A stretch of 64,000 nt of DNA, taken from positions 24,873 through 88,872 of the forward strand of contig NZ_CAJURR010000005.1 in the NCBI RefSeq assembly GCF_910589175.1, read 5' to 3'. How positions within the stretch are numbered: position 1 is the first letter of the stretch; each line of letters opens with the position of its first letter. Source of the stretch: an uncultured Lactobacillus sp. (lineage in GTDB: Bacteria; Bacillota; Bacilli; Lactobacillales; Lactobacillaceae). Below are positions 1-11,073 of this stretch, piece after piece. The translations under genes were made by a program, and so were the position numbers. The notes below the pieces were generated by a model. The model saw only the letters and a list, made by a program, of their open reading frames with translations, had not been told where the DNA came from and did no database searches.

Positions 1-171
1 AGTTATGATGACGAACCGATAACAATTGAAAATATGCATAAATTTGTTGAGTCAAAAAATTATCAAATTGATATAAAAAATCCACGCTATCATCATGAAA
101 TATATTTAAGTGATCCGCGAAGAACTAGAGTGGAGCGATTAAAGACTGTAATCAGACTACCAATTAAATAA
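1..171 (+). CDS. GyrI-like small-molecule-binding domain protein, C-terminal end
   Basis: The reading frame is open from base 1 to a TAA at 169-171, giving the last 56 residues of a protein whose start lies outside the window. The ending, with HHEIYLSDPRR followed by LKTVIRLPIK, is the typical tail of GyrI-like (AraC effector-binding-like) domain proteins, which bind small hydrophobic ligands. A rho-independent terminator follows at once, so this gene is separate from the heat-shock operon. Family call moderate; specific role unknown. Confidence 0.6.
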   Translation, partial: SYDDEPITIENMHKFVESKNYQIDIKNPRYHHEIYLSDPRRTRVERLKTVIRLPIK

Positions 172-175
172 ACTT

Positions 176-205
176 AAGCAAGTACTCAGTACTTGCTTTT
201 TTGTG
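176..205 (+). terminator. Rho-independent terminator after the GyrI-like gene
   Basis: Inverted repeat GCAAGTACT / AGTACTTGC followed by a run of T. It separates the upstream gene from the HrcA-controlled promoter. Confidence 0.8.
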
Positions 206-231
206 AAATTTTTGTGAAAAATTAAATTGAT

Positions 232-258
232 TTAGCACTCTACTTGAACAATTGCTAA
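232..258. promoter_or_regulatory. CIRCE operator 1 (HrcA site)
   Basis: TTAGCACTC, nine bases, then AATTGCTAA. The left arm is a perfect CIRCE half; the right arm matches GAGTGCTAA at 7 of 9. It overlaps the -35 box of the hrcA promoter, so HrcA binding here should block RNA polymerase. Confidence 0.8.
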
Positions 259-271
259 AGTATGGTATTAT
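244..271 (+). promoter_or_regulatory. SigA promoter of the hrcA operon
   Basis: TTGAAC, 16-base spacer, TATTAT. It lies between the two CIRCE elements, the classic layout for class I heat-shock control in Bacillota. Confidence 0.7.
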
Positions 272-279
272 ATAAATTG

Positions 280-306
280 TTAGCACAGAAGAAATAAGAG
301 TGCTAA
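280..306. promoter_or_regulatory. CIRCE operator 2 (HrcA site)
   Basis: TTAGCACAG, nine bases, then GAGTGCTAA: 7/9 and 9/9 matches to the CIRCE halves. It lies in the transcript leader just before the hrcA ribosome-binding site (GGGGGCGAG). Confidence 0.85.
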
Positions 307-322
307 TGATGGGGGCGAGAAA

Positions 323-1381
323 ATGTTGACTGAACGGCAAGAACTTATTTTAAAGACTATTATTATGGACTTTACTCAGACACATGAGCCAGTAGGTTCC
401 AAGACCGTGATGAATCAACTGCCTGTCAAGGTCTCCAGTGCAACGGTTCGAAATGAAATGGCGGTTTTGGAAGAGAAAGGGCTACTTGAAAAGACACACT
501 CTTCAAGTGGACGAATTCCTTCTACTGCTGGCTATCGATACTATTTGGATCATTTAATTAATCCAGTAAAAATACCAGCGTCTGTCTATAATCAAATTGT
601 TTACCAGTTAGACCAACCCTTTCAACAAGTTAATGAAATTGTGCAGGAAGCTGCAAAGATTTTATCTGATTTGACTAACTATACAGCTTTTGCAGCAGGA
701 CCTGAAACCCATTCGGTAAAAGTTACGGGTTTTAGAATTGTTCCTCTATCTAGTCATCAAGTGATGGCCATTTTAGTCACTGATGATGGTAATGTAAAGA
801 ATCAAATTTATACTTTGCCTCATCACACTAACGGGGAAGAAATTGAAAAAGCTGTTCGATTGATTAATGATCAATTAGTTGGAAAATCACTTAGTTCAAT
901 TAATGAAGTATTACTCAAGCGAATTGCTGATCATCTTATTGCTCGAGGATCTGCACCGGAAATATTAGATCTCTTACAAGATGTCATTAAAGATGCGGCT
1001 AGTGAGCAAATGTATGTTGATGGTCAAATTAATCTTTTGAGTAATTATGAAAATGATGATTTAACCAAGATAAAATCACTTTATAAGTTAATTGATCAAA
1101 ATGATGCACTTTCAAGTTTAATTGGTTTTAATCCTGAAGATGAACGAAAAAATGATTCTAGTTCTAAGGTTCAGGTTAAATTAGGTTCAGAATTACCATC
1201 TGATTTACTTGAAAATTACAGCTTATTAACTGCACAATATAGTGTTGGTAAATATGGTAAAGGAACAATTGCACTACTAGGGCCAACAAACATGCCATAC
1301 TCGCAGATGATCGGATTACTCGAGTATTTTAGGAATGAACTAGCAAAGAAATTGTTAGATTATTATGGTAGATTTAAGTAA
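323..1381 (+). CDS. hrcA: Heat-inducible transcription repressor HrcA
   Basis: HrcA represses class I heat-shock genes by binding CIRCE and is itself kept active by chaperonin. The 352-aa length is normal for the family. The first ~75 residues form the winged-helix DNA-binding domain ([18 protein letters not shown], then SGRIPS), followed by the GAF-like and dimerisation regions. ATG at 323 follows a strong GGGGGCGAG site. Two CIRCE copies upstream imply autoregulation. It is first gene of the hrcA-grpE-dnaK transcript, 11 bases before grpE. Confidence 0.97.
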   Translation: MLTERQELILKTIIMDFTQTHEPVGSKTVMNQLPVKVSSATVRNEMAVLEEKGLLEKTHSSSGRIPSTAGYRYYLDHLINPVKIPASVYNQIVYQLDQPFQQVNEIVQEAAKILSDLTNYTAFAAGPETHSVKVTGFRIVPLSSHQVMAILVTDDGNVKNQIYTLPHHTNGEEIEKAVRLINDQLVGKSLSSINEVLLKRIADHLIARGSAPEILDLLQDVIKDAASEQMYVDGQINLLSNYENDDLTKIKSLYKLIDQNDALSSLIGFNPEDERKNDSSSKVQVKLGSELPSDLLENYSLLTAQYSVGKYGKGTIALLGPTNMPYSQMIGLLEYFRNELAKKLLDYYGRFK

Positions 1382-1392
1382 GGAGGTTAGCT

Positions 1393-1971
1393 GTGAGTAA
1401 AGAAGAGTTTCCGCATGAAAAAGATTTAAAGGACGAGGTGACCCCAGATAAGGCACCAAAAAAAGATCCAAAAGCAGCTCCGAAAGAGGAAGTTAAGGAA
1501 AATCCAGTAAAGAATTATGAAAAAGAAATTGCTAAATTAACTGCTAAAAATAAGGATCTTGAAGATAAATACTTACGCAGTGAAGCTGAGATTCAAAATA
1601 TGCAAGCACGCTATGCAAAAGAACGTGCTCAGTTAATAAAATATGAGTCTCAAAGCTTAGCTAAAGAAGTTTTGCCAGCAATGGATAACTTGGAGCGAGC
1701 ATTAGCTGTTAAAGCCGACGATAAAGCTGCTAAGCAACTCCAAAAGGGCGTTCAGATGACTCTTGATTCATTAGTTAAATCAATGAAAGATCAAGGAATT
1801 ACTGAAATTAAAGCCGAGGGCGAAACTTTTGATCCTTCTCTTCATCAAGCTGTTCAAACTGTGGCAGCAGAAAATGATGAACAAAAAGATCGCGTAGTTA
1901 AAGTTTTACAAAAAGGATATCAATATAAAGATAGAACATTAAGACCAGCAATGGTTGTAGTGGCTCAATAA
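1393..1971 (+). CDS. grpE: Nucleotide exchange factor GrpE
   Basis: GrpE releases ADP from DnaK. The 192-aa protein has a charged, disordered N-terminus rich in Lys/Glu/Pro (1-45), a long coiled coil (about 40-110) containing [15 protein letters not shown], and the C-terminal beta domain ending [18 protein letters not shown], a conserved GrpE ending. The start is a GTG at 1393 preceded by AAGGAGG. It sits between hrcA and dnaK in the same HrcA-regulated operon. Confidence 0.97.
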   Translation: MSKEEFPHEKDLKDEVTPDKAPKKDPKAAPKEEVKENPVKNYEKEIAKLTAKNKDLEDKYLRSEAEIQNMQARYAKERAQLIKYESQSLAKEVLPAMDNLERALAVKADDKAAKQLQKGVQMTLDSLVKSMKDQGITEIKAEGETFDPSLHQAVQTVAAENDEQKDRVVKVLQKGYQYKDRTLRPAMVVVAQ

Positions 1972-1988
1972 GAAAGGAAGTTCCATAT

Positions 1989-3863
1989 ATGTCAAAAGTT
2001 ATTGGTATTGACTTAGGTACGACTAACTCTGCTGTTGCCGTACTTGAAGGTAAAGAACCTAAAATTATTACTAACCCAGAAGGTAACCGTACAACTCCTT
2101 CTGTAGTTGCTTTTAAAAATGGTGAAATTCAAGTTGGAGAAGTAGCTAAGCGTCAAGCAATCACTAACCCTAACACTATTGTTTCAATCAAGAGTCATAT
2201 GGGTGAAGAAGGTTACAAAGTTAAAGTTGGCTATAAGGAATATACTCCACAAGAAATTTCAGCTTTTATTTTGCAATACATTAAGAAGTTCTCTGAAGAT
2301 TATTTGGGTGAAGAGGTAACTGACGCAGTTATTACTGTTCCTGCTTATTTCAACGACGCACAACGTCAAGCTACTAAAGATGCTGGTAAAATTGCTGGCT
2401 TGAATGTTCAAAGAATTATCAACGAACCAACTGCTTCAGCTTTAGCATATGGTCTTGATAAAGATGAAAATGATGAAAAAGTATTAGTATATGACCTTGG
2501 TGGTGGTACTTTCGATGTTTCTATCTTGCAATTAGGTGATGGAGTCTTCCAAGTATTGTCAACTAATGGTGATACTCACCTTGGTGGTGACGACTTTGAC
2601 CAAAGAATTATGGATTGGTTAATCCAAAACTTTAAGGAAGAAAATGGTGTTGACTTATCTAACGATAAGATGGCATTACAACGTTTAAAGGATGCTGCAG
2701 AAAAGGCTAAGAAAGACTTATCTGGCGTTTCATCAACTCACATTTCACTTCCATTTATTTCTGCTGGAGAAGCTGGCCCACTTCACCTTGAAGCTGATTT
2801 GACTCGTGCTAAGTTTGATGAATTAACTGATGATTTAGTTCAAAAGACTAAGGTAGCATTTGACAATGCTTTAAGTGACGCAGGTTTGACTGTAAATGAT
2901 ATTGATAAAGTTATTTTAAACGGTGGTTCAACTCGTATTCCTGCAGTTCAAAAGGCTGTTAAGGATTGGGCTGGAAAAGAACCTGACCACTCAATTAACC
3001 CTGATGAAGCTGTTGCTTTAGGTGCAGCAATTCAAGGTGGTGTTATCTCAGGTGATGTTAAGGACATTGTTTTACTTGATGTTACTCCATTATCACTTGG
3101 TATTGAAACTATGGGTGGTGTCTTCACGAAGTTAATTGACAGAAACACTACTATCCCAACTTCAAAGAGCCAAATCTTCTCAACTGCAGCTGATAACCAA
3201 CCAGCAGTAGATGTTCACGTTTTACAAGGTGAACGTCCAATGGCAGCTGATGACAAGACTTTAGGACGCTTTGAATTGACTGATATTCCACCAGCACCAC
3301 GTGGTGTTCCACAAATTCAAGTTACTTTCGATATCGATAAGAACGGTATTGTAAACGTATCTGCTAAGGATATGGGTACTGGTAAGGAACAAAAGATTAC
3401 TATTAAGAGTTCTTCTGGTTTATCAGATGAAGAAATCAAGAAGATGCAAAAGGATGCCGAAGAGCACGCTGAAGAAGATAAAAAGCGTAAGGAAGAAGTT
3501 GATTTACGTAATGAAGTAGATCAATTAATCTTTACTACTGAAAAGACTTTAAAGGAAACTGAGGGTAAAGTTCCTGAAACTGAAACTAAGAATGTTCAAG
3601 ATGCTTTAGATGCTTTGAAGAAGGCTCAAAAAGATAACAACTTGGATGAAATGAAAGAAAAGAAAGAGGCTTTATCAAAGGCTGCTCAAGATTTAGCTGT
3701 TAAGCTTTACCAACAAAATGGTGGTGCTCAAGGTGCAGCTGGTCAAGCTGGCCCTCAAGGCCCACAAAATGGTGGTCAACCAAACAATGATAATGGCTCA
3801 GACAACGGTCAAGGTGGTTCAACTGTTGATGGAGACTTTCATAAGGTAGACCCTGATAAGTAA
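1989..3863 (+). CDS. dnaK: Molecular chaperone DnaK (Hsp70)
   Basis: ATP-dependent Hsp70 chaperone, 624 aa. The nucleotide-binding domain opens with [16 protein letters not shown] (about 6-21) and contains [11 protein letters not shown]; the linker motif [10 protein letters not shown] starts the substrate-binding domain, followed by a helical lid and a Gly/Gln/Asn-rich tail ending in [11 protein letters not shown] at 1989 with AGAAAGGAAG upstream. Codon use is strongly biased, as expected for an abundant protein. A 12-bp terminator follows, so most transcripts probably end here. Confidence 0.98.
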   Translation: MSKVIGIDLGTTNSAVAVLEGKEPKIITNPEGNRTTPSVVAFKNGEIQVGEVAKRQAITNPNTIVSIKSHMGEEGYKVKVGYKEYTPQEISAFILQYIKKFSEDYLGEEVTDAVITVPAYFNDAQRQATKDAGKIAGLNVQRIINEPTASALAYGLDKDENDEKVLVYDLGGGTFDVSILQLGDGVFQVLSTNGDTHLGGDDFDQRIMDWLIQNFKEENGVDLSNDKMALQRLKDAAEKAKKDLSGVSSTHISLPFISAGEAGPLHLEADLTRAKFDELTDDLVQKTKVAFDNALSDAGLTVNDIDKVILNGGSTRIPAVQKAVKDWAGKEPDHSINPDEAVALGAAIQGGVISGDVKDIVLLDVTPLSLGIETMGGVFTKLIDRNTTIPTSKSQIFSTAADNQPAVDVHVLQGERPMAADDKTLGRFELTDIPPAPRGVPQIQVTFDIDKNGIVNVSAKDMGTGKEQKITIKSSSGLSDEEIKKMQKDAEEHAEEDKKRKEEVDLRNEVDQLIFTTEKTLKETEGKVPETETKNVQDALDALKKAQKDNNLDEMKEKKEALSKAAQDLAVKLYQQNGGAQGAAGQAGPQGPQNGGQPNNDNGSDNGQGGSTVDGDFHKVDPDK

Positions 3864-3886
3864 AAAGTTTTATAATTAAATCAAAC

Positions 3887-3925
3887 AAGAAAAGAACTGC
3901 GTGATTGTAGTTCTTTTCTTTTATG
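3887..3925 (+). terminator. Terminator between dnaK and dnaJ
   Basis: AAGAAAAGAACT pairs perfectly with AGTTCTTTTCTT (12 bp, 10-base loop), followed by TTTA. It probably lowers dnaJ expression relative to dnaK. Confidence 0.75.
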
Positions 3926-3942
3926 AATAAAGGAGTTTTCAG

Positions 3943-5109
3943 ATGGCACAACGTGATTATTATGATGTGCTGGGTGTTGATAAAAATGCTAGTGAAAGTG
4001 AGATTAGTAAGGCATATCGTAAACTAGCAAAAAAATATCACCCAGACTTAAACCATGAACCTGGTGCTGAAGAAAAATACAAGGAAGTAAATGAAGCATA
4101 TGAGGTTCTCCATGATAAACAGAAAAGAGCTCAGTATGACCAATTTGGTCAAGCAGGCGTAAATGGTCAAGGTGGCTTTGGTGGTCAAGGCTTTGGCGGT
4201 TTTGGCGGCCAAGGTGGATACTCATCTCAAGGCTTTGGTGATTTTGGCGATATTTTCGGTGATATCTTTGGTTCAGCATTTGGCGGAGGCAGAAGTCGTG
4301 TAGATCCAACTGCACCGCAAAAAGGTCAAGATTTAGATTATACAATGACGATTGACTTTATGGATGCAATCAAGGGTAAAAAGACCGATATTACCTATAC
4401 TAGAAGTGAAGTTTGTCCTACTTGTGACGGCTCTGGTGCTGAAAAAGGTACTCATCCAATTACGTGTGATAAATGTCATGGAAGTGGGGTAATGACGGTA
4501 ACTCGTCAAACACCACTCGGTGTTATTCAACAACAAACTACTTGTGACAAGTGCGGAGGACGCGGAACAATTATTGAACATCCATGTCAAACTTGCCATG
4601 GTCAGGGCACCGTCGACAAAAAGCAGACTCTTCAAGTTACTGTTCCAGCTGGTATTGATAATGGACAACAGATTCGTTTAAGTGGTCAAGGCGAAGCTGG
4701 AAAAAATGGTGGTCCTTACGGTGACTTGTACATTGTATTTAGAGTTAAACCAAGCAAAGAATTTAGAAGAAATGGTACAACTATCTATACTGAAGCTCCA
4801 ATTTCATTTGCTCAAGCAGCTTTAGGAGATAAAATTCGTGTAAATACAGTTCATGGTCCAGTTGATTTAACGATTCCGGCAGGAACTCAACCTAATACTA
4901 ACTTTAAATTACGTGGTCAAGGTGTACCAAAGATAAATGGTACAGGCAATGGAGACCAAGAAGTAACAGTTAAAGTAGTTATTCCAAAGAAGATTAATGA
5001 TAAGCAGAAGGAAGCTTTGGTTGATTACGTTAAAGCTGGTGGCGGTAATATTTCCCCACAAGAAAAGAATTTCTTCGAACGTTTAAAAGATAAGTTAAAC
5101 GGAGAATAA
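3943..5109 (+). CDS. dnaJ: Chaperone co-factor DnaJ (Hsp40)
   Basis: Stimulates DnaK ATPase and delivers substrates. Type I DnaJ, 388 aa: J domain (1-70) with YHPDLN carrying the HPD loop, a Gly/Phe-rich linker (about 74-120), four CxxCxGxG zinc repeats ([32 protein letters not shown]; about 158-222) and the C-terminal peptide-binding domains. ATG at 3943 after AAAGGAG. It probably depends on read-through of the dnaK terminator; no clear promoter is visible in the 79-base gap. Confidence 0.98.
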   Translation: MAQRDYYDVLGVDKNASESEISKAYRKLAKKYHPDLNHEPGAEEKYKEVNEAYEVLHDKQKRAQYDQFGQAGVNGQGGFGGQGFGGFGGQGGYSSQGFGDFGDIFGDIFGSAFGGGRSRVDPTAPQKGQDLDYTMTIDFMDAIKGKKTDITYTRSEVCPTCDGSGAEKGTHPITCDKCHGSGVMTVTRQTPLGVIQQQTTCDKCGGRGTIIEHPCQTCHGQGTVDKKQTLQVTVPAGIDNGQQIRLSGQGEAGKNGGPYGDLYIVFRVKPSKEFRRNGTTIYTEAPISFAQAALGDKIRVNTVHGPVDLTIPAGTQPNTNFKLRGQGVPKINGTGNGDQEVTVKVVIPKKINDKQKEALVDYVKAGGGNISPQEKNFFERLKDKLNGE

Positions 5110-5112
5110 AAG

Positions 5113-5158
5113 TGAAAACGTATATCTCTATAAGTCTTGAGGTATGCGTTTTATTTTT
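5113..5158 (+). terminator. Terminator after dnaJ
   Basis: AAAACGTAT pairs with ATGCGTTTT (one G-T pair) followed by ATTTTTG. It closes the heat-shock cluster. Confidence 0.6.
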
Positions 5159-5252
5159 GTAATAAATAATTACTTCAATAAAAATGTTGCATTAAGAATT
5201 TTATCTAGTCGTAGGCCTTTGATATAATTAATAAAGCGAAAAGGGTGAGAAC

Positions 5253-7091
5253 ATGGATATAAAAAAATTACAAGATTATCAAAAACATATTCGAAATTTT
5301 TCAATTGTTGCCCATATTGATCATGGAAAATCAACGATTGCAGATCGTATTTTAGAATTAACAGATACTGTTTCTGAACGTCAAATGAAAAATCAATTAC
5401 TTGACGATATGCCACTAGAACGGCAACGTGGTATAACTATTAAGCTAAATTCTGTAGAAGTAAAATACCACGCTAAAGATGGTGAAACATATATCTTTCA
5501 CTTAATTGATACTCCAGGCCACGTAGACTTTTCATATGAAGTTTCAAGATCATTAGCGGCCTGTGAGGGGGCACTCTTAGTAGTGGATGCCACTCAAGGT
5601 GTACAAGCACAAACTTTGGCTAATACTTATTTAGCTATTGATGATGACTTGGAAATTTTACCAGTTATTAATAAGATCGATTTACCATCAGCTGATCCCG
5701 AAATGTGTAAAAATGAAATTGAAGAGATGATTGGTCTTGATGCTTCAGATGCAGTAGAAGTTTCAGGAAAAACAGGTCAAGGTATTCCTGAATTACTAGA
5801 AGAAATTGTGAAAAAAGTACCTGCACCTGACGGTGACCTCAATGCCCCATTAAAGGCTTTGATTTTTGATTCAAAATATGATGATTATCGCGGTGTTGTT
5901 TTATCTGTTCGAATTGAAGAGGGAACGGTTAAACCAGGCGATAAAATTCGTATTATGAATACTGGAAAAGAATTTGAAGTAACAGAAGTAGGTGTTTCAA
6001 GTCCACATCCAGTTAAAAAAGATATGCTTATTGCTGGGGACGTAGGATATTTAACTGCTAACATCAAATCAGTTCGTGAAACTCGTGTTGGTGATACCAT
6101 TACTAGTGCTGAAACTCCAACTGAAAAGCCACTTCCAGGTTATCGTCAAATTCCACCAATGGTTTACTCTGGTATGTATCCAGTTGACAATCAAAAGTAT
6201 GATGATTTGAAAGAAGCGCTTCAAAAGTTACAATTGAATGATGCTGCTTTAGAATTTGAACCTGAAACATCTCAAGCTTTGGGCTTTGGTTTCCGGTGTG
6301 GATTTTTAGGATTGCTTCATATGGACGTTGTTCAAGAAAGACTTGAGCAAGAGTTTGGTATGGATTTAATCATGACCGCACCAAGTGTAGACTATCATGC
6401 TATTATGAACGACGGATCAACTAAGCTGATTGATAACCCAGCTGATTTGCCTGATGCTGGTGAATATAAGGAAGTTCAAGAGCCTTATGTTAAAGCAGAA
6501 ATTATGGTGCCAAATGATTTTGTGGGACCAGTAATGGAATTATGTCAGCGAAAGCGCGGCGAATTTGTAACTATGGATTACTTAGATAAGTATCGAGTAA
6601 ATGTTATTTACAATATGCCATTAGCCGAAATTATTTATGATTTTTTTGATGAATTAAAATCTTCAACTAAGGGCTATGCATCCCTTGATTATGAGATAAC
6701 TGGTTATCGTGCAACGGACTTAGTTAAAATTGATATGCTTCTTAATAAAGAACCTATCGATGCTCTCAGCTTTATTGCACACCGTGAAGAAGCACAAAAT
6801 CGTGCTCGTCAAATGACAACAATGCTGAAGAAATTAATTCCGCGTCAGAACTTTGAAGTTGATATTCAAGGTGCCATTGGAGCTAAAATTATTTCTCGTG
6901 CAACCATTAAACCATATCGTAAAGATGTTACTTGGAAGATTCATACCGGTGACCCTGATCGACGTGCAAAATTGCTTGAGAAACAGCGTCGTGGTAAAAA
7001 GAGAATGAAAGCAGTTGGTAGAGTAGAAGTGCCTCAAGATGCATTTATGGCTGTTTTAAAAATGAACGATGACGATATTAAAGGTAAATAA
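5253..7091 (+). CDS. lepA: Elongation factor 4 (LepA), back-translocating GTPase
   Basis: Translational GTPase that acts on stalled ribosomes. Length 612 aa is standard. The G1 loop [14 protein letters not shown] (G2), DTPGHVDF (G3) and NKIDLP (G4) are all present; the C-terminal LepA domain ends with [21 protein letters not shown] at 5253 follows AAGGGTGAG. A TATAAT at 5223-5228 may be its -10 box, so lepA appears independently transcribed. Confidence 0.97.
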   Translation: MDIKKLQDYQKHIRNFSIVAHIDHGKSTIADRILELTDTVSERQMKNQLLDDMPLERQRGITIKLNSVEVKYHAKDGETYIFHLIDTPGHVDFSYEVSRSLAACEGALLVVDATQGVQAQTLANTYLAIDDDLEILPVINKIDLPSADPEMCKNEIEEMIGLDASDAVEVSGKTGQGIPELLEEIVKKVPAPDGDLNAPLKALIFDSKYDDYRGVVLSVRIEEGTVKPGDKIRIMNTGKEFEVTEVGVSSPHPVKKDMLIAGDVGYLTANIKSVRETRVGDTITSAETPTEKPLPGYRQIPPMVYSGMYPVDNQKYDDLKEALQKLQLNDAALEFEPETSQALGFGFRCGFLGLLHMDVVQERLEQEFGMDLIMTAPSVDYHAIMNDGSTKLIDNPADLPDAGEYKEVQEPYVKAEIMVPNDFVGPVMELCQRKRGEFVTMDYLDKYRVNVIYNMPLAEIIYDFFDELKSSTKGYASLDYEITGYRATDLVKIDMLLNKEPIDALSFIAHREEAQNRARQMTTMLKKLIPRQNFEVDIQGAIGAKIISRATIKPYRKDVTWKIHTGDPDRRAKLLEKQRRGKKRMKAVGRVEVPQDAFMAVLKMNDDDIKGK

Positions 7092-7107
7092 ATAACATAA
7101 CTTTATA

Positions 7108-7137
7108 GACGTACCAAGGTTTTGGTACGTCTTTTTT
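7108..7137 (+). terminator. Terminator after lepA
   Basis: GACGTACCAA / TTGGTACGTC hairpin with six T. Strong rho-independent terminator. Confidence 0.9.
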
Positions 7138-7228
7138 GTTAAAAATCTATCGCTAAGGTAATTGATATTCTTTTTCTAAATTTGTGTTAGAATTTATAAT
7201 AGTATCAATTAATTAAGGAATAGAAAAA

Positions 7229-7918
7229 ATGGCACAAACAAAGAAAAATAATTCCAAGAAAACTTGGATCATTAGAATTGCTGCAATTATTTTATTAATT
7301 ATCGGATTAGGGATGATTTTTAATAGTCAGATCCGAGATATGATGGTTAGACAAAATCAAACGACTGCCTTAAAAAAGTTGAATAAAGAAACTGTTAAAA
7401 AGAATCAAAAGAAAAAAGGAATGTTTGATTTTTCTAAGGTAGAGGAAATCGACTTTGGTCAAGTAACAAAATCGCGTGTCAATAATACAGCGGATGCAAT
7501 TGGTGCGATTGCGGTTCCTAGCGTAAACATGTACTTACCAATTATGAAAGGGTTAAGCGATGATGCTATGTCAACTGGTGGGGGAACTATGAGACCTGAT
7601 CAAGTGATGGGAAAGGGAAACTATCCGTTAGCTGGACACTATATGACTGCTAAGGGAGTATTATTTTCACCACTAGAAAACACTAAAATAGGCGAAAAAG
7701 TATATTTGACTAATCTAGATAAGATTTATATTTATCAAATATATATGAAAAAAATTGTTGATCCAACAGCAGTTTGGCTAGTGGATAATACTAAGCAAAA
7801 TATTGTTACTTTAATTACTTGTGCTGATGGTGGGGTTAATCGTTGGGCAATTAGAGGAAAATTAATTGCGGAAGAACCAGCAACGGACAAAAATCTTCAA
7901 GTTTTCAAGCTTAAATAA
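7229..7918 (+). CDS. srtA: Class A sortase
   Basis: Membrane transpeptidase that anchors LPxTG proteins to peptidoglycan. 229 aa: one N-terminal membrane helix (about 14-31), an extracytoplasmic linker, then the sortase barrel. Catalytic His is in LAGHYM (about residue 136), catalytic Cys in VTLITCADGG, and the trailing Arg in NRWAIRGK. Start ATG has only a weak upstream site (AAGGAATAG). Monocistronic, between two terminators. Confidence 0.93.
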   Translation: MAQTKKNNSKKTWIIRIAAIILLIIGLGMIFNSQIRDMMVRQNQTTALKKLNKETVKKNQKKKGMFDFSKVEEIDFGQVTKSRVNNTADAIGAIAVPSVNMYLPIMKGLSDDAMSTGGGTMRPDQVMGKGNYPLAGHYMTAKGVLFSPLENTKIGEKVYLTNLDKIYIYQIYMKKIVDPTAVWLVDNTKQNIVTLITCADGGVNRWAIRGKLIAEEPATDKNLQVFKLK

Positions 7919-7957
7919 AGGGATTTGCTTCTTAATGAAAGGAAGTAAATCCTTTTT
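7917..7957 (+). terminator. Terminator after srtA
   Basis: GGATTTGCTTC pairs with GAAGTAAATCC (one G-T) followed by TTTTT. Confidence 0.85.
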
Positions 7958-8016
7958 AACTTTTGCTATAATAGAAACTTAGATGTTTATAGATGATTTA
8001 GGTGAACTAGAAAATA

Positions 8017-10287
8017 ATGAAATGGCAACAAAGACAAGCAACTAATTTAGATCAAGAATTAATTAAGGATTATGGTTTAACTGATATTCAAGCTAAACTT
8101 TTTGCTTTAAGAGGGATAAATACTGCAGAAAAATTAGATTTTTGGTTAAATGCAGACGAAAATGATCTAGCTGATCCTTTTTTGATGCATGATATGGAAA
8201 AGACAATTGATCGAATTAATCAAGCAATTGATAATGGTGAAAAGATAACCATCTATGGTGATTATGATGCGGATGGAATCACAGCAACTAGTATCATGAT
8301 GGATACTTTGGAAATTTTGGGTGCCGATGTTCATTTTTTTATTCCCGATAGATTTAAAGATGGTTATGGACCGAACATGACTCGCTATCAAGAGATAGTA
8401 GAAGATGGAACTAAGTTAATTATTACTGTTGACAATGGTGTAACTGGTGTAGAAGAAATAAAGTACGCTCAAGAACATGGTGTCGATGTGATTTTAACTG
8501 ATCATCATACTTTTCAAGATCAAAAACCAGCAGCCTTCAGTACTGTTCACTGTAATTATCCTGGCCAGAAATATCCATTTGATGATTATTGTGGAGCAGG
8601 GGTTGCGTATACAATTTGCCGTGCATTAATGCAAGATACAATGCCTGAGCTATTAGATTTGGCCATGATTGGAACAATTGGCGATATGGTAAAGGTTACT
8701 GGTGAAGGCCATATTATTGTAAAACGTGGTTTAGATATTCTGAATCAAACTGAACGACCAGGATTGCGCGCTTTGATTAAACAAGCGGGTCTAACTATGG
8801 GAGAAATTACGGCAACACATGTTGGCTTTAATATTGCACCTAGATTAAATGCTGTTGGACGTTTGGCAGATGCTAGTTTAGCCGTGGAATTACTTTTAAG
8901 TGATGATGAAGAACAAGCTGAAAAAATAGCCGCTAGGATTGAAGAATTAAATAATGAGAGAAAAGAACTTACAAGTAAAGTTTATGACGATTGTTTAGCT
9001 CAAGTTGAAAAGAATGGCTGGCAGCATCGAAATACTCTAGTTATTTATAATTCTGATTTTCATGAAGGTGTCTTAGGACTCGTAGCAAACAAAGTGGTCG
9101 AAAAGTTGCATAAACCTACTCTTGTCCTCACTAAGGATGAAGCAGGTGAATTAAAGGGATCTGGCCGATCAAGCGAAGGATTTAATTTGTTTAATGCTCT
9201 AGAGCCAATGAAGGATGATCTTTTAGATAAATTTGGTGGTCATGATTTTGCCTGTGGTTTATCTTTAAAAGCCGACAAGCTTGAAGAATTACGAGTACGC
9301 TTTGAGGATAGCTTTAAACCAAGTACTGATCTTGAGGTAAAAGATTTTGACTTTGAATTAAATTTAAAAGAAGTTACGCCTGATACGATAGCTGGGATTA
9401 ATCTGGTTGGTCCATTTGGAACAGGTAATCCTGAACCAATTTTTAGTATTAGTGAGCCCCATATTAAGAGTCTATTTAAAATGGGAAAAGATAAAAATCA
9501 TGTAAAGTTTACAGCAGAAAAAAATGCGGGGAAGCTTACAATTGTTGGTTTTAACAAGGGATTTTTAAATCAAACATTACTTCCTTTTATTAAAGAACTT
9601 TACGTTACTCTTTCTCTTAATAGCTGGAAAAATATTTCGAATGTTCAAGGGATGCTAGCGGGGATTGAATATGGAGCTCCAAAATTAGCTGTTTTTGATC
9701 AAGTAATTGATATGCGGCAAGAAGACTATGTGATGGGATTTGCTGATAAGTATTTGATTTTTGATAAAAAGATTATTCCGTGGGCTAGGAATGGATTAGG
9801 GATCCCAGAAGGAAAGATTAGTCTAGCAAAAGATTACAATGGAGATTCTGAAGTAGTAGCTTTATTAGATACGCCACGCAATCAAATGGAGTTAAATGTT
9901 GCTTTGGAGAAAAAGTATCAACAGCTTTATTTACGCTTTTTATTTGATCAATTACCAATCAATACTTTGCCAAGTAGGGATGCTTTTGGTGCAACTTTAA
10001 AATATATCTATGCACATCCAAACTTAAGTATTGATGATTACCAGGCTGTATCTTCTTATCTTGGTTTAGATTATCAAGCTGTTTTATTTATTTTACGTGT
10101 ATTTTTTGAATTGAATTTTGTCTCATTTACTGATGGAAAAATTATCGGGAATAAGAATCCCGAAAGTAAAAAACTAACTGCTTCAAAATATTTTAATAGT
10201 ATATCCTCTCAGATAAAATTTACTAATCAGTTAAGAACGATGCCATCAAATCAATTGATTAATTATGTTAAACAATATTTGAAGTGA
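8017..10287 (+). CDS. recJ: Single-stranded-DNA exonuclease RecJ
   Basis: 5'-3' ssDNA exonuclease of recombination and mismatch repair. 756 aa, the long Bacillota form. DHH-family metal sites are visible: DYDADG at 82-87 and LTDHHTF near 165; the DHHA1 domain contains GSGRSSEGFNLF and FGGHDFACG near 385-410. The C-terminal ~200 residues are the Bacillota-specific extension. It precedes apt, a common order in lactobacilli, with a 134-base gap. Confidence 0.95.
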   Translation: MKWQQRQATNLDQELIKDYGLTDIQAKLFALRGINTAEKLDFWLNADENDLADPFLMHDMEKTIDRINQAIDNGEKITIYGDYDADGITATSIMMDTLEILGADVHFFIPDRFKDGYGPNMTRYQEIVEDGTKLIITVDNGVTGVEEIKYAQEHGVDVILTDHHTFQDQKPAAFSTVHCNYPGQKYPFDDYCGAGVAYTICRALMQDTMPELLDLAMIGTIGDMVKVTGEGHIIVKRGLDILNQTERPGLRALIKQAGLTMGEITATHVGFNIAPRLNAVGRLADASLAVELLLSDDEEQAEKIAARIEELNNERKELTSKVYDDCLAQVEKNGWQHRNTLVIYNSDFHEGVLGLVANKVVEKLHKPTLVLTKDEAGELKGSGRSSEGFNLFNALEPMKDDLLDKFGGHDFACGLSLKADKLEELRVRFEDSFKPSTDLEVKDFDFELNLKEVTPDTIAGINLVGPFGTGNPEPIFSISEPHIKSLFKMGKDKNHVKFTAEKNAGKLTIVGFNKGFLNQTLLPFIKELYVTLSLNSWKNISNVQGMLAGIEYGAPKLAVFDQVIDMRQEDYVMGFADKYLIFDKKIIPWARNGLGIPEGKISLAKDYNGDSEVVALLDTPRNQMELNVALEKKYQQLYLRFLFDQLPINTLPSRDAFGATLKYIYAHPNLSIDDYQAVSSYLGLDYQAVLFILRVFFELNFVSFTDGKIIGNKNPESKKLTASKYFNSISSQIKFTNQLRTMPSNQLINYVKQYLK

Positions 10288-10421
10288 TCATTACTAGTTA
10301 TAAATTATTAAAAAGTTCGGTTTAAGCCTGATTTTAAAGCAAAAATTTGGTAAAATATACAAGTCAAAGACCGCTAGGTCTAATTTTTCAATGAGAGTCT
10401 AAAATGGAGGTTTCTCTTTAA

Positions 10422-10949
10422 ATGGCAATTGATTTTAAAGAACACATTGCAAGTGTACAGGATTTTCCAAATAAGGGGATTGTCTTTCGCGATATCACCC
10501 CAATTTTGCAAGATGGGAAATTATATCGCGCTGCTACCCATGAATTAGCTGATTATGCTAAAAGTCGTGGAGCAGAAGTAATTGTTGGACCAGAAGCCCG
10601 TGGATTTATTGTTGGCTGTCCTGTTGCAACAGAATTAGGAGTTGGTTTTGTACCAGCTCGTAAGCCTCATAAGTTGCCACGCGAAGTAGAAAGTGCTTCT
10701 TATGATTTAGAATATGGTTCTAATGTCTTAGAAATGCATAAAGATGCAATTAAGCCAGGTCAAAAAGTTGTAATCTGTGATGACTTGATGGCAACTGCTG
10801 GTACTCTTCACGCAACTAAGGAATTAATCGAAAACTTAGGCGGAGAAGTAGTAGGGGCAGCATTTTATATTGAATTAACTGATCTTAAGGGAAGAGAACA
10901 ATTCCCAGATTTAGACATATATTCTTTAGTAAAGTACAGTGATGCTTAA
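10422..10949 (+). CDS. apt: Adenine phosphoribosyltransferase
   Basis: Converts adenine and PRPP to AMP in purine salvage; cytosolic. 175 aa, typical. The N-terminal [14 protein letters not shown] and the PRPP-binding loop [14 protein letters not shown] (about 123-136) identify it; [10 protein letters not shown] is the family's substrate loop. Start ATG is preceded by ATGGAGG. A small AGACC/GGTCT hairpin followed by ATTTTT lies in the leader (about 10369-10388), possibly a weak leader terminator. Confidence 0.97.
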   Translation: MAIDFKEHIASVQDFPNKGIVFRDITPILQDGKLYRAATHELADYAKSRGAEVIVGPEARGFIVGCPVATELGVGFVPARKPHKLPREVESASYDLEYGSNVLEMHKDAIKPGQKVVICDDLMATAGTLHATKELIENLGGEVVGAAFYIELTDLKGREQFPDLDIYSLVKYSDA

Positions 10950-10955
10950 TGCTTG

Positions 10956-10985
10956 AACGGAACTCGATTGAGTTCCGTTTTCTTT
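10956..10985 (+). terminator. Terminator after apt
   Basis: AACGGAACTC / GAGTTCCGTT, 4-base loop, followed by a T-rich run. Confidence 0.9.
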
Positions 10986-11073
10986 TGCTTATTTTTAATC
11001 TCTTTTGTATTAATTTAACAAAAAGCGCATAATAGTTAATGTTTGTATGAAAGAGGGAGTGTTTTAGTTTTTT

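Noticed and set aside
3700-4668. Minus-strand frames across the ends of dnaK and dnaJ
   Set aside because: Composition is His/Leu/Asn-rich shadow translation of Gly/Gln-rich coding on the other strand; no start signals.
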